This document shows, piece after piece, positions 1 to 29,343 of a DNA stretch of 64,000 nucleotides. Numbering within the stretch: the first letter of the stretch is position 1; every line of letters starts with the position of its first letter. Under the pieces are notes generated by a model that worked only from the letters and a program-made list of their open reading frames with translations, was not told where the DNA came from and ran no database searches. Where the stretch lies: positions 25,697,997 to 25,761,996 of the forward strand of contig NC_087156.1 in the NCBI RefSeq assembly GCF_035594125.1. Direction: 5' to 3'. The DNA is from Scylla paramamosain (Eukaryota > Arthropoda > Malacostraca > Decapoda > Portunidae). The position numbers and the translations under genes were made by a program.

Positions 1-252
1 CTAGCATTTTTAGTAAAAGAATTAACTAGATTAAGAGCTGTATTATCTAGAAATAGAATAAAGTAGCCATCAAGCAGATGACACCCATAATATTTTAGGA
101 GAATAAATCATACTTTTTATATCAAAATTATTAATTGTCTATATTTTAGCAAATAAAAGTATGAGGTCTCATCTATGGTGAGCTATCTAAACTTTGTTCC
201 CTTGCAAGTAATCATGTCCAAGTAGCCAGCTGTCCATCTTCACTAATGAGCC

Positions 253-18183
<17,931 letters not shown>

Positions 18184-18187
<4 letters not shown>

Positions 18188-18210
18188 GTTGACGGGTTGG
18201 TCTCACTCAT
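18184..18210 (-). promoter_or_regulatory. short upstream ORF overlapping the symplekin start
   Basis: Upstream of the symplekin ATG, a GCCATGAG context opens an eight-codon frame (MSETNPST). Its TGA stop overlaps the main start codon as ATGA. If the 5' UTR extends beyond 18210, this arrangement would favour termination-reinitiation control. The transcription start is not known from sequence. Confidence 0.4.
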
Positions 18211-18690
18211 GGCTTTCCCAGCAGCACACGCCACTTTTCCCTTAGCGCTCCTCCTCTCGGCCTTCCCTCGCTACCCTAGAACAACACTCGGCTCGCTGAT
18301 CCATTCCGTCCACAACTTTTCACGAAACCCTTTTCCCAGCAACTCTATGAATAATGAGAACAACAACGATCAATAAAATAATTATGTATTTTTAAAGGCA
18401 TTTTTAGTTAAATCTTTTGAAGGTAGGAATTATCAAGTCAATTTCACAAATAACCAAGGTTTTTTTTTCCGCTGAATACATTTCATTGTTAATATAAGAA
18501 AATACTTATATTTAACTGTTCGTATTCATATGGCTCAGTATTAATAATGATAGGGATTATATGAAAAAAAATATCAATGTTGACATTTGTATTGGGAAAA
18601 GAAGCGACCGTCACTAATATCACTTGCACCTGAGTCATTATTGGCATTGCGTGACGTGACGAGTGTTTCTTTTGCTCGGATATCAGGGTA
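18188..18690. promoter_or_regulatory. shared SYMPK/CHMP5 head-to-head promoter region
   Basis: This stretch separates the symplekin start (minus) from a likely CHMP5 leader exon (plus). It is richer in CpG than its surroundings near 18230-18330 and 18600-18670. It holds an AP-1-like TGAGTCA (18631-18637) and a CRE-like TGACGTGA (18652-18659); a related TGACGTGC lies just downstream (18798-18805). No TATA box at a convincing spacing was seen. The bidirectional promoter is an inference from geometry. Confidence 0.5.
18600..18687 (+). other. CHMP5: probable CHMP5 non-coding first exon with splice donor
   Basis: TATCAGG|GTAAGT at 18681-18693 is a near-perfect donor on the plus strand. The CHMP5 ATG exon has an acceptor-like TTTCCAG at 23393-23399 only 28 nt upstream of the ATG, so a 5' UTR intron of about 4.7 kb is plausible. 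The 5' limit of the exon is unknown; the coordinate given is a guess. Confidence 0.4.
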
Positions 18691-18725
18691 AGTTCAAGTT
18701 GGCCAAACCTTCGTACCCTGATATC
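18679..18725. repeat. perfect 12-bp inverted repeat over a splice donor
   Basis: GATATCAGGGTA (18679-18690) is repeated as its exact reverse complement TACCCTGATATC (18714-18725) around a 23-nt loop. The left arm contains the putative GT donor of the CHMP5 leader exon, so the RNA could hide the donor in a hairpin. Confidence 0.8.
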
Positions 18726-18896
18726 TGTACAATAGACGCAGGCAGAGAGGGAAGACTCGTGGATTAGGACAGGTTGAGTACTGAGGCACTGACGAAATGA
18801 CGTGCTTCTCGGGACGAGGAATTCAATAACTCGTTGTTATTGGTGTTTTGGACTGCCTGGGCAAAATATCACATGAACCTCATTGCTTACATGTGG

Positions 18897-19019
18897 TTGC
18901 ATATCAAAATATTCTTTACTTGCTAATGACGCCATTGCTTTGTGTTCAGACTTGCATTCCATTAATTCTTTCTTTGTTAATGACACCGTCACTTTTAAGA
19001 TTTGCATTCCATTACCTCT

Positions 19020-19057
<38 letters not shown>

Positions 19058-19620
19058 TAATGACACCACCACTTTATTTTAAGACTTATATCATGTTATT
19101 GAAGTCACAGATAAAAAAGGCAGTAGGTATTACCTTTTAGGGATGTGGTGCTATCAGCAGATTTGTGGCTTTCTTCTATGACAGTAAAAATGGATAATAT
19201 TACAATAGCAACTACCGGGACTAATACTGCTACATGAAATTTATGAAATTGAAGGTTACTTTAGGTTAGGGTTATTTATGTTTGAGGGGAAGCCATGAAA
19301 GTCATATGGTTGATATTATATGTAACAAATTTAATACCACCTTTAGGAGTGCATTGTTATCAGCAGAGATCTAGGTAGCTTTCTTCTAACACAGTAACAA
19401 TGCATTATATAACAATAATAACCATCAGGACTAATGTTGGTGTAAGATGTTTATGAGATTGTAAGTTAGGTTAGGTTACAAAAGCAAGCATTAATGATTT
19501 TTCTCTCCCTAAGTGAAATGTCAGTAATATTAGGTTACAAAGGCAAGTATTATTGATTTTTCTCCTCCTAAGTGAAATCTCAGGATTCCTCTAAGGTTGT
19601 TGTGGATAGGGAAAGAAAAA
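18897..19620. repeat. two local tandem duplications
   Basis: 18920-19100 holds about three drifted copies of a 55-60-bp unit (TAATGACRCC...CTTGCATTCCATTA), one cut by (TA)n. 19140-19265 is repeated at 19340-19475 (TATCAGCAGA, GGACTAAT, TTAGGTTAGG). A 55-70-bp unit (TTAGGTTACAAAAGCAAGCA) is repeated at 19475 and 19531. Non-coding; it precedes LINE-A copy 2. Confidence 0.65.
19023..19056. repeat. short (TA)n
   Basis: 34-bp TA run inside the tandem 55-60-bp repeat. Confidence 0.9.
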
Positions 19621-19875
19621 AAAAAAAGATTGGGGCATGTGCCTACAAAGGTAAAAATTTATATACTGATGATTTTACAGAGCAGTTAAAATGCTATGGG
19701 TGTTGAAAGGCTAGAACTACTCAGTCACTTCTATTATTGTTGGTGATACTTGAAATTATACCCCCATACTTGCACAATGTAATTTTGTTAAGTTTGAAGA
19801 GAAGCTTTAACAGTCATGGAGGTTAATATCATACATCATGTGCAGTACATGAAAAAAAAGGGTATCATTGATTAT

Positions 19876-19996
<121 letters not shown>

Positions 19997-20160
19997 CAAA
20001 TACTAATATTCATCTTTTATGTATGATTTCTGGGATGTATGCATCATGTTGGATTAGATTTAGTTTTTTTTTTCAAAACATAACTCCTTACCCTTCATGG
20101 TTAACGGTAGTTAATTACAAGTCTTGCACATATAAGAGGAGGCAGTAGGCACCTGCCAAA

Positions 20161-22958
20161 ATGATAATTACTCCCAATGAGGTCTAGAGCATTAGATCAA
20201 GGGGTGCTGTGAACTTATCATTAAATCCATCTGTGACCTCATGGAACACTTCCCTTTGTATCTCACAACACAAGGGGACAGTCACAACCTGCCCTCTAAA
20301 GACAACTCTCTTCCTCCATACAAAACTACAAGCACCTAATAACACACACATACACACACCCTTCACTCAAAAATTCAAAATTATTGTGGTGACTCCTACA
20401 TCAGTCTTGGAGCTTCCAGCTGGGGAAGGAACCACAAATGTCCCCAGGTCGAACTGCTCTTCTGATAATGACCCTAAGTGTCTTGACACCCCTGTCAACT
20501 TTTTCTTCATTAACTTCTGCAACATTCCCAGTCTTAAATGTAATTTTCAATCTGTAGAACACCACCTCTCCTCTTCTAAACCTCATCTTTTTTTCCTCAC
20601 TGAAACACAGGTGTCTGAGGCAACTGACAGTAGCCCCTTTTCTGGTCCCTCCTACTTTCTATATCCTCATTTTTATTCCAGAGCTGGATGTTGTGTTTAT
20701 GTATTCAACGACTTAACCTGCTCTCGTGCCCACACTCTTGAATCTTCCGAGTTTTCCACCATCTGGCTATGACTACAGAGTCACTCTCAAACTAAATTTA
20801 TCTGTGCTGTATACCTCTCATCTAACTCCTCTGACTATAAGAAATTCTTTGACTACTTAACTTCCAAAGTGGAACACATTCCGACTCTTCCCTTTTGCAG
20901 AGATCTACATTCTTGGAGACTTCAGTGTTCACTACATGAGGTATTTTGCAGATTTTCCTTGGAATGACTACTGCTTTCGTGTCAGAGACCCATCTTTGTG
21001 TGCTGAGCCCATAACAGAGGTGATAGTGTCTGGCATGGAGGCATACATTCCTCACTCTTTTTCTCGACCTAAACCTTCCAAACCTTGGTTTAACACAGCT
21101 TGTTCTTGTGCTATATATGATAGAGAGGTGGCCCACAAAAGGTATTTAAGCCTTCCATCACCAGAATCTCATGCACTTTATATTTCTGCCTGGAACCATG
21201 CCAAGTCTGTTCTCCAAATAACCAAAAAACTCCTTCATTAAATGAATAGAAAGTGTCAAAATCTTTCAAGATTTAACTCCCCTCATGACTTCTGGCATCT
21301 AGCCAAAAATATCTCCAATAATGTTGCTTCTTCTTTTCCTCCTTTATTTCAACCAGATGGCACCACTGCTATCACATCTATTTCTAAAGCTAAACTCTTT
21401 GCTCAAACCTTTGCTAAAATCTCTATCTTGGATGATTCAGGGCTTGTTCCTCCCTTTCCTCTACCCTCTGACTACTTCATGCTACCTATTAAAATTCTTC
21501 ACAATGATGTTTTCCATCCCCTTGCTGGCCTAAACCCTCAGAAGGCTTATGAACCTGATTGCTTTAATTTCCTGCCTATCTAAAGTTTTTTAATCTATCC
21601 TCAACAGGAAGATTCTTAAACATCTATCACTTCACAACCTTCTACCTGATCGCCAATATGGGTTCTGTCAAGGCTACTCTACTGGTGATCTTCTGGGTTT
21701 CCTTACTGAGTCTTGGTCATCCTCTTTTAGAGATTTTGGTGAAACTTTTGCCTTGGACATATCAAAAGCTTTTGATAGAGTCTGGCACAAAGCTTTGATT
21801 TCTAAACTACCCTCCTATGGCTTCTATCCTTCTCTCTGTAACTTCATCTCAAGTTTCCTTTCAGAGTGTTCTATTGCAGCTATGTTAGATGGTCACTGTT
21901 CTTCTCCAAAATGTATTAACAGTGGTGTTCCTCAGGGTTTTGTCCTGTCACCCACTCTCTTCTTATTATTCATCAATGACCTTCTAAACCAAACTTCTTG
22001 TCCTATCCACTCCTACACAGATGATACCACCCTGCACTTTTCACTTCTTTTCATAGATGTCCAACCCTTCAGAAAGTAAACATTTCACACAGGGAAGCCA
22101 CAGAACGCCTGACTTCTGATCTTTCTAAAAATTTCTGATTGGGGCAGAGCAAACTTGGTAATGTTCAATGCCTCAAAAACTTAATTCCTCCATCTATCAA
22201 TTCGACACAACCTTCCAGACAAGTATCCCCTCTTCTTCAGTGACACGCAACTGCCACCCTCTTCTACACTGAACATCCTCAGTTTGTCCTTTACTTATAA
22301 TCTGAACCGGAAACTTCACATCTCTAGCTAAAACAGCTTCCATGACGTTAGGCTTTCTGAGACGTCTCCTCCAGTTTTTCCCACCTCCCCAGCTGCTAAC
22401 TCTGTACAAGGGCCTTATCTGTCCATGTATGGAGTATACTTCACATATCTGGTGGGTTCCACTCATACCGCTTTTCTAGGCAGTATGGAATCAAAAAGCT
22501 TTTCGTCTAATCAACTGTTCTCCTCTAACTGACTGTCCTCAGCCTCTCTCTCATCTCCGCAGTATTGCATCCCTAGCTGTCTTCTACCGCTATTTTCATG
22601 CTAACAGCTCTTCTGATCTTACTCACTGCATGCTTCCCCTCCTCCCATGGCCTCTCTGCACAAGACTTTCTTCTTTCTCTCACTCCTATTCTGTCCACCT
22701 CTCTAATGCAAAAGTTAACCAGTATTCTCAATCATTTATCCCTTTATTTGGTAAACTCTGGAACTTCCTGTCTGCTTCTGTATTTCCACCTTCCTATGAC
22801 TTGAATTCCTTTAAGAGGGAGGTTTCAAGACACTTATCCTTCAAGTTTTGACTACTGCTTTGGACCCTTTTCTGGGACTGGCATCTCAGTGGGCATTTTT
22901 TTTTATTTGATTTTTGTTGCCCTTGGCCAGTGTCCCTCCTACATAAAAAAAAAAAAAA
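20161..22958 (+). mobile_element. LINE-A copy 2
   Basis: Starts with the same ATGATAATTACTCCCA as copy 1 and ends in a 14-A tail at 22945-22958. It keeps the endonuclease (FFINFCNIPSLKCNFQSVEHH, FLTETQVSEATDS) and reverse transcriptase (DISKAFDRVWHKALISKLPS, INSGVPQGFVLSPTLFLLFI, SYTDDTTLHFS). About 170 bp is missing after KAYEPD relative to copy 1 (the GPDGIPP motif region, near 21560), and many frameshifts and stops occur. It lies between the putative CHMP5 leader exon and the ATG exon. Confidence 0.88.
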
Positions 22959-23282
22959 GGAAAAAAATGAAAATGCAGATATTCTTATGTGAAAGTAGAA
23001 TGATATTTCTGCTTGTGCCACGTCTTAATATTCATCATGTAATACTGAGATGTAAGTACTTCCTTCAGGAATAAAGAAATAGATAATGTCTTTTTTTATT
23101 ATGTTGAAAAATTTAGCTCATAATACAAAACAGATGGTGTTGGATCACTGGATATATTGAGTTACCTACTGTGACAGTTTTTAAGCTTCTACACTTTTAC
23201 AGTTTTGTTTTGCATGGGATTTTTTTTTAAATGCTTCAGTTTTTTTGATAAGTAAGCAGTGTTTGAAATAAAGTTGATTGGT

Positions 23283-23395
<113 letters not shown>

Positions 23396-23427
23396 CCAGA
23401 TAGTGACGTACATACAAACACACCACC

Positions 23428-24495
23428 ATGAATCGACTGTTTGGCCGTGGTAAGACTAAGGAACCACCACCAAATATGAATGACTGCATTGCCAATGTGG
23501 ACAGCCGTGCTGAATCCATAGAGAAAAAAATTGCACGTCTAGATGCAGAGCTTGTAAAATATAAGGACCAGATGAAGAAGGTGAGAATAATTTAGTGAAC
23601 ATAATTGGGTGTGATTAAATATTAAGGTAGCTTATGTGTATGATAATACTTTGATTCCTTGATAGAGATGCAAAAAATAATTATTAGTGACAACTTTTTT
23701 TTATTCTTCTTTTCTACCTTTGTTGTGTAGATGCGAGAGGGTCCTGCTAAAAATGCAGTGAAGCAGAAGGCCCTGAGAGTGTTGAAGCAGAAAAAGATGT
23801 ATGAGTCACAAGCTGGCAACTTGCGCAACCAAAGTTTCAACATGGAGCAGGCTAATTATGCAACCCAGACACTTAAAGACACAAAAACCACTGTCACTGC
23901 CATGAAACTGGGAGCCAAGGAGATGAAAAAAGAATTTAAGAACATAAACATTGATGAAATTGAAGACATCCAGGTGAGTGAAGGATATCTATTTTGTCAG
24001 TGAGAAATGTGAGGCTTTATAATACAGACTTGTTGTGACATGATCAGCAAATGCTAAGCTAGGTGGAAGATGAGCATTTTAAAACTATAACATATCATGT
24101 GCTCAGAACCTTGTGTCTTTCTCAAATCTCTAAACTTCATATGCAACCTCCCTTTCATTCCGTTCATTCCTTTCTAAATCCTCTCTTCTAATCTAAATCT
24201 TCATTCCTCTCTAAATCCTCTTGCTTATTTTCAGGATGATATGGCAGATATGCTGGAACAAGCTGATGAAATACAGGAAACTCTTGGGCGCAGTTATGGA
24301 ACACCTGAAATTGATGAGGATGATCTTGCAGCTGAGCTTGATGCTCTTGGAGATGAGGTATTGCTGGATGAAGACACCTCATACTTGGATGATGCCATTA
24401 ATGCTCCCAATGCACCAGAGAAGGAGCCTGGTGCCGAGACCATCAAGGATGGTATGCCTGTTGATGAGTTTGGTTTGCCCCAGATGACTACATGA
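23428..24495 (+). CDS. CHMP5: charged multivesicular body protein 5 (ESCRT-III)
   Basis: CHMP5 (yeast Vps60) is an ESCRT-III-family protein of the endosomal membrane. It recruits LIP5/VTA1, the VPS4 activator, during multivesicular body formation (family knowledge). Three exons, 23428-23580, 23731-23973 and 24235-24495, all phase 0 with GT-AG introns, give 218 aa (human 219). The N-terminus [16 protein letters not shown] and the basic helical core ([21 protein letters not shown], then [20 protein letters not shown]) are typical. The acidic C-terminal half ([13 protein letters not shown], then DEFGLPQM) matches the LIP5-binding and tail segments. The start has a CACCATG-type context. No lesions were seen. 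The identification is close to certain. Confidence 0.97.
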
Positions 24496-25251
24496 GTTGA
24501 CAAGTGTCATTGTGGAAGACAGTCAACTTGCTTCTGTAGACTTAGGCAAACACATTCTCCTTTTAGTATTTGTGCAGCAAACTCAGCAACAAAAGTTTGT
24601 GCCCTCATACATCTTGTTGATTAATGTATGAAACTTTGCAAAATGGTTGTGGGATGCCTTAAAATTGGTCATATTGACAAGTCTCATGAAATTGTCTGTC
24701 TGTGTATATGTGTGTGATATATATGTATGTGTTTGTGTATGCAAGACTGAATTATTAATTAATATCACTATATGATTCACGATTAAGTTTTGGCATCTCA
24801 CAGTGTGGTCACATGTCTCTTATAAGGTAGTAAAACAGCAAATAGTTTAGCATTTGTTATCAGCATCGTCAGCCAACATAAGTATATTAAATACATTAAA
24901 CATTCTTTCCTTAATGTCAAATATTAGGGTATTAATCTGTATTACAATATATACAAAGAATTCCTGAACTGATTTGAAAAGCTACTCAAGTATCTACATT
25001 ATTTATGATGTGGGCTGCATAATTATGCAAAAAAAAAAAAAAAAAACAGACTACCTTTGTTACTTTCTGCATCAAATTCTAGTTGATTCCTTTTGTAATA
25101 TTTTTATCAAAAATCTTAAATTTGTTTAATTTTCATTCTGAATACTTGATATAAAGAAAAATATCATTGATTCCTTCCAGCATTCAGAATTGCTACATAT
25201 AGTTATGCAAACAGGAAAAAGTAATGTAATTACACCTGTATTTGTATGTGT

Positions 25252-25257
25252 AATAAA
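25252..25257 (+). terminator. candidate CHMP5 polyadenylation signal
   Basis: AATAAA lies in GTGTAATAAATATG about 760 nt after the CHMP5 stop, followed by a T-rich stretch (25266-25285). It is the best plus-strand signal before LINE-B begins at about 25.8 kb. The 3' UTR (24496-25250) is AT-rich and holds nothing else recognised. Confidence 0.45.
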
Positions 25258-25682
25258 TATGTTATTTATCTTTTTTCTTTATCTTTAAAATTCATCTGTA
25301 CATATTTATTATTTTTGTCAATTGATCTTGTATTTACTAGACCAACATCCTAAAGGTGAGTAGTGATCTAAAGAAGGAAGGTCAGTTCACCTCACTGGCC
25401 ACTCTAGTCTGAAGTGGGCATGTCTGTGATGTAATGATTATTACAACTATTTGTTTATCTTTTTTTATTGTCTTATAGCACCAATAGGCGATTCTGCAAT
25501 TCCTTTTGGGAGGATGAGATGGTATCTTGTATTTGTACAGATTTAATTGGTCAGCTCCTGTGTGGTGGGGTGCATGCAGGATTTTTAGTGACACCTTTGC
25601 ATAGGCTTATGCTGCTCCCCAGAGCTCCCTGGTGTAGAGAGAGAGAGAGCTGTCACTCATTTCACATGACCCCTCATCATGC

Positions 25683-25722
<40 letters not shown>
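25683..25722. repeat. (CA)n microsatellite
   Basis: About 40 bp of CA between CHMP5 and the LINE-B array. Confidence 0.95.
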
Positions 25723-25725
<3 letters not shown>

Positions 25726-25786
25726 ATGGCAAATATGTAATTTTTTAATGAATATTATCACTTGATAATGATGCAGAATCCTTGCT

Positions 25787-26940
25787 CAGGAGTGATCCTG
25801 TGCCAGAAATGAGTTGCAACAAACGAATGGATATAAGTATCTGTGAATGTGGATGAGTCCGAATGGCTGTGTGAAGGTGAAGAATGAAAAGATAAGCATG
25901 GTGAACCAGTGGTTGGGTCGACTAGGAGGTGCAGTGAGGATGAGAGCGAGTAAGTATGATGTGCTGCGAGAAGTTTGGAAGAGCGTGGCTGTTCTGAGGA
26001 TTATATATGGTATGGATGTGATTCTATGGAATGAGAATGAATTAGAAAAGTTAGAAGGACAGAGTAGCATCATACTTACAGAGTAGAATGGCATGTGCCC
26101 CAAGGTATGCAGTGATAGAGACTTTGAGGGGAGACATGGGCTGGAGTACGTTTAGAGAGAGAGATGTAAAGGCAACCCTGAGATACAAAGCTAGATTAGA
26201 GCAAATGAATCATGCAAAGTTAGTGAGATGGGTGTTTCTATGGAATGTTAGGAGTAGCAGGTTGGGGAAGAAGAGTGTTAAGCTGGTAGTAAAGAGTGGC
26301 TTGGAAACTAGTTGGGCTTTTCAGCGATTTGAGTGACTGGAGTATGATTGTCAGAAATGAAGAGGGTTTAGAATGCGATGTAAGGGGAAAAGTGAGATGG
26401 ACAGAGTGGTGAAACATGCAGGATTGAGTGAATGGAAGAATATGATGGAGTAAGAGCACTTTGGAGTGATATAGAGAGAAAGAGGCCCCATTGTATGAAA
26501 AGTGGTATGAGGAAAGCCTGGGTAGTTATCTCTTCCGAGCGAGAGCATAGTGTATGGATAGGAATCCAATGATTTTAAGATGGTCCGAGTCCCACAGCAA
26601 AGTGTGCCAGATGTGTGACATGGGAGAGGATGAGATGGTGGAGCATGTGGTGCTGGAGTGTGTGAAGTATGCCAGAGACAGGAATGAGATGATGCAAGTG
26701 GTGCTGAGGGAATTGGGGCATGCAAGAGTGGAGAGGACAGGAAGTGAATGGATTGTGTTGCTACTGGGACTATGTGGGGAGACGAATGAAAGGATGATTG
26801 AGGGTGTGAAAGAGTTCCTGAAGAAAATGTAGCGTGCTAGATGTAGGAATTAGTGATGTGATATATTCTGTATAACTGTATGCCGTTTTCTGTTGAGCTT
26901 AAGGAATCCTGAGACTTCTATAAGATCAAGATCAAGAAAA
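25787..26940 (+). mobile_element. LINE-B unit 1 preceded by a LINE-B tail fragment
   Basis: A 21-bp piece identical to the LINE-B tail (CTCAGGAGTGATCCTGTGCCA, 25787-25807) directly precedes a 5'-truncated body that starts near YKYLGMWMSP and runs to the cysteine/histidine motif CQMCDMGEDEMVEHVVLEC (26600-26660). It ends with a variant tail carrying AAGATCAAGATCAAG (26922-26936). Several stops and frameshifts are present. Confidence 0.75.
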
Positions 26941-26944
26941 ACTG

Positions 26945-27622
26945 TACCAACAGGAATCAGAATGAGCGTGAATGGGTGGTAACACGAGGATTCAGAGTGG
27001 GAGCTAAATGGGATGGATGTGAGAAAAAGGAAGAATGAAATAGACAGAGAAGTGAAATGTGTGGCACTGAATGAATGGAAGAATGAGATGGAAAGAAAGA
27101 AGACCCTGGAATGGTACAAGGAGAAAGAGGCCCCGATGTATGGAAGGTGGTATGATGGAAGCCTAGGCAGTGATCTCTTCCGAGCGAGGGCACAGTGTAT
27201 GGATGTGAATACAAGGAATTACAGATGGTCTGAGTCTTGCAGCAAAGTGTGCCAGATGTGTGACATGGGAGAGGATGAGACGGTGGAACGTGGTGCTGGA
27301 ATGTGTGAAATATGCCAGAGACAGGAATGAGATGGTGCAAGTGATACTGAGTTAGGGCATGATAGGAATGAAAGAGTGGAGAAGATAGGAAAGGAGTGGA
27401 TGGTGTTGTTGCTGGGACTGTGTAGAGAGGTGAATGAAAGGATGACTGAGGCGGTGAAAGAGTTTCTGGAGAGAATGTGGCATGCCAGATGTAAGAACAA
27501 TTAGTGTAGAGGATGCTGTGCGTTTCTCTTCATTTCCCTTCTACAGGAGTTGCCGATCCAAAGGCCTGGCTTAAGAGTGATCCCGAGCTACCTTTACCAT
27601 CAATATCAAGATCATCAGAGAT
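26945..27622 (+). mobile_element. LINE-B unit 2, 5'-truncated
   Basis: Starts at NQNEREW within the C-terminal domain, directly after the ATCAAG repeats of unit 1. It runs through CQMCDMGEDETVE to the tail GAGTTGCCGATCCAAAGGCC (27547-27566) and ends in an imperfect ATCAAG run. A frameshift near 27290 separates the last codons. Confidence 0.75.
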
Positions 27623-29343
27623 TGAAGTCTGTGAGAAGAAAAAGAAGGATGGGGGTAAATTGTACCTAGGATTTCTGGATATAGAGAAAGCTTATGATAG
27701 AGTGAACAGAGAAATGCTAAGTAGAGTTTTAGAAAAGATTGGATTGAGTGCATAGATAGTTAACATAGGGCAAAGTATGTACATGGACACAAGAGCTAGA
27801 TATAGACTAGGAGACATAGAAACAGACTGGGTGAAGAGAGAGAGAGAGGAGTTAGGCAGGGCTGTATATTGTCACCAACTCTTTTTAGCCTGTATACAGA
27901 GGAGCTAGCAGCCAGGATGAAAAGAATGAATGTAGGGGTAAGTGTGGGGAACGATAAAGTATGTGTGCTTCATTATGCAGATGACGTAGTTGTTATGAGT
28001 GAATCGGCAGATGAGGTTCAGAGTTTGTTGTATGTTGTGGATGGGTACGGAAAAGACTTTGGAGTAAGGTTTAGCAGTGAGAAAAGCAAGGCAATGATTG
28101 TGAATAGGTCAGAGGATGAAAGTAATGTGGTATGGAGACTTGGAGAGAATGAGTTGAAACAGGTGCAAGATTACAAGTACTTAGGGATGTGGATGAGTCC
28201 TAGTGGGTGTGCAAAGGCAAAGAATGAAAAGATAAGTATAGTAAACTAGTGGGTAGGTCGATTGGGAAGCGTGGCAAGGATGAGAGCAAGTAAGTATGAT
28301 GTGTTGAGAGAAGTGTGGAAGAGTGTGGATGTGCCAAGTATAATGTATGGTACGGATGTGATAGCATGGAATGAAAATGAAATTGATAAGTTAGAAGTGG
28401 GCCAGAATAGAGTAGCAAGGATGGCACTGAGTGCACCGAGGTGCACAGCAGTTGAAGCCTTGAGAGTTGATATGTGATGGAGCACCTTTAGAGAAAGACT
28501 CACAAAAGCCACACTTAGGTACAAGATTAGGCTTGAGAGAATGGATGATGCAAGAATAGCAAGGAATGTGTACCTGTGGAATGAAAGTGGAAGCAAATGG
28601 AGGAAGACGTGCATGAGAATGACAGACAGGAATGGATTGCAAGTTGTGTGGGCGATAAGAATGGCTGGTAGGAATCAAAATGAGCGTGAATGGGTGGTAA
28701 CAAGAGGAGGCAGAGTGGGAGCCAAATGGGATGTGAGAAAATGGAAGAATGAGATAGACAAAGAAGTGAAATGTGTGGGACTGAATAAATGGAAGAATGA
28801 AATGGAAAGAAAGAAGATCCTGGAATGGTACAAGGAGAAAGAGACCCCGAGGTATGAAAGGTGGTATGATGGAAGCCTGGACGGTGATCTCTTCCGAGCG
28901 AGGCACAGTGTATGGATGTGAATGAAAGGAGTTACAGGTGGTCTGAGTCCCGCAGCAAAGTGTGCCAGATGTGTGACATAGGAGAGGATGAGACGGTGGA
29001 ACATGTGATGCTGGAGTGTGTGAAGTATGCCAGAAACAGGAATGAGATGATGCAAGTGATACTGACTGAGTTAGGGCATGATAGGATGAAAGAGTGGAAA
29101 TACAGGAAAGGAATGGATGGTGTTGTTGCTGGGACTGTGAAGAGAGGCGAATGAAAGGATGATTGAGGCGGTGAGAGAGTTTCTGGAGAGAATGTGCCGT
29201 GCCAGGTGTATGAACCATTAGGATAGAGGATGCTGTTCGTTTCTCTTTTTTTTTTTTTTTTCCTTCTACAGGGGTTGCCGATCCAAAGGCCTGGCTCACG
29301 AGTGATCCTGTGCCACCTGTACCATCAAGATCAAGATCAAGAC
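27623..29343 (+). mobile_element. LINE-B unit 3 with reverse transcriptase core
   Basis: The longest LINE-B copy here. It starts in the reverse transcriptase (GGKLYLGFLDIEKAYDRVN), then QGCILSPTLFSLYTEELAAR, the catalytic box LHYADDVVVMSES (about 27968-28006), QVQDYKYLGMWMSPSG, a thumb/C-terminal region and a C-x2-C-x8-H-x4-C motif (CQMCDIGEDETVEHVMLEC). The tail ends ATCAAGATCAAGATCAAGAC (29322-29341). A stop after KISIVN and small indels make it non-coding. The clade was not determined (APE-type R1/CR1-like is likely). Confidence 0.82.

Noticed and set aside
18376..18943. Plus-strand frame 18134-18376 as a gene opposite the symplekin start
   Set aside because: It overlaps the symplekin first exon and promoter on the other strand, with no homology; probably a CpG-rich chance frame.
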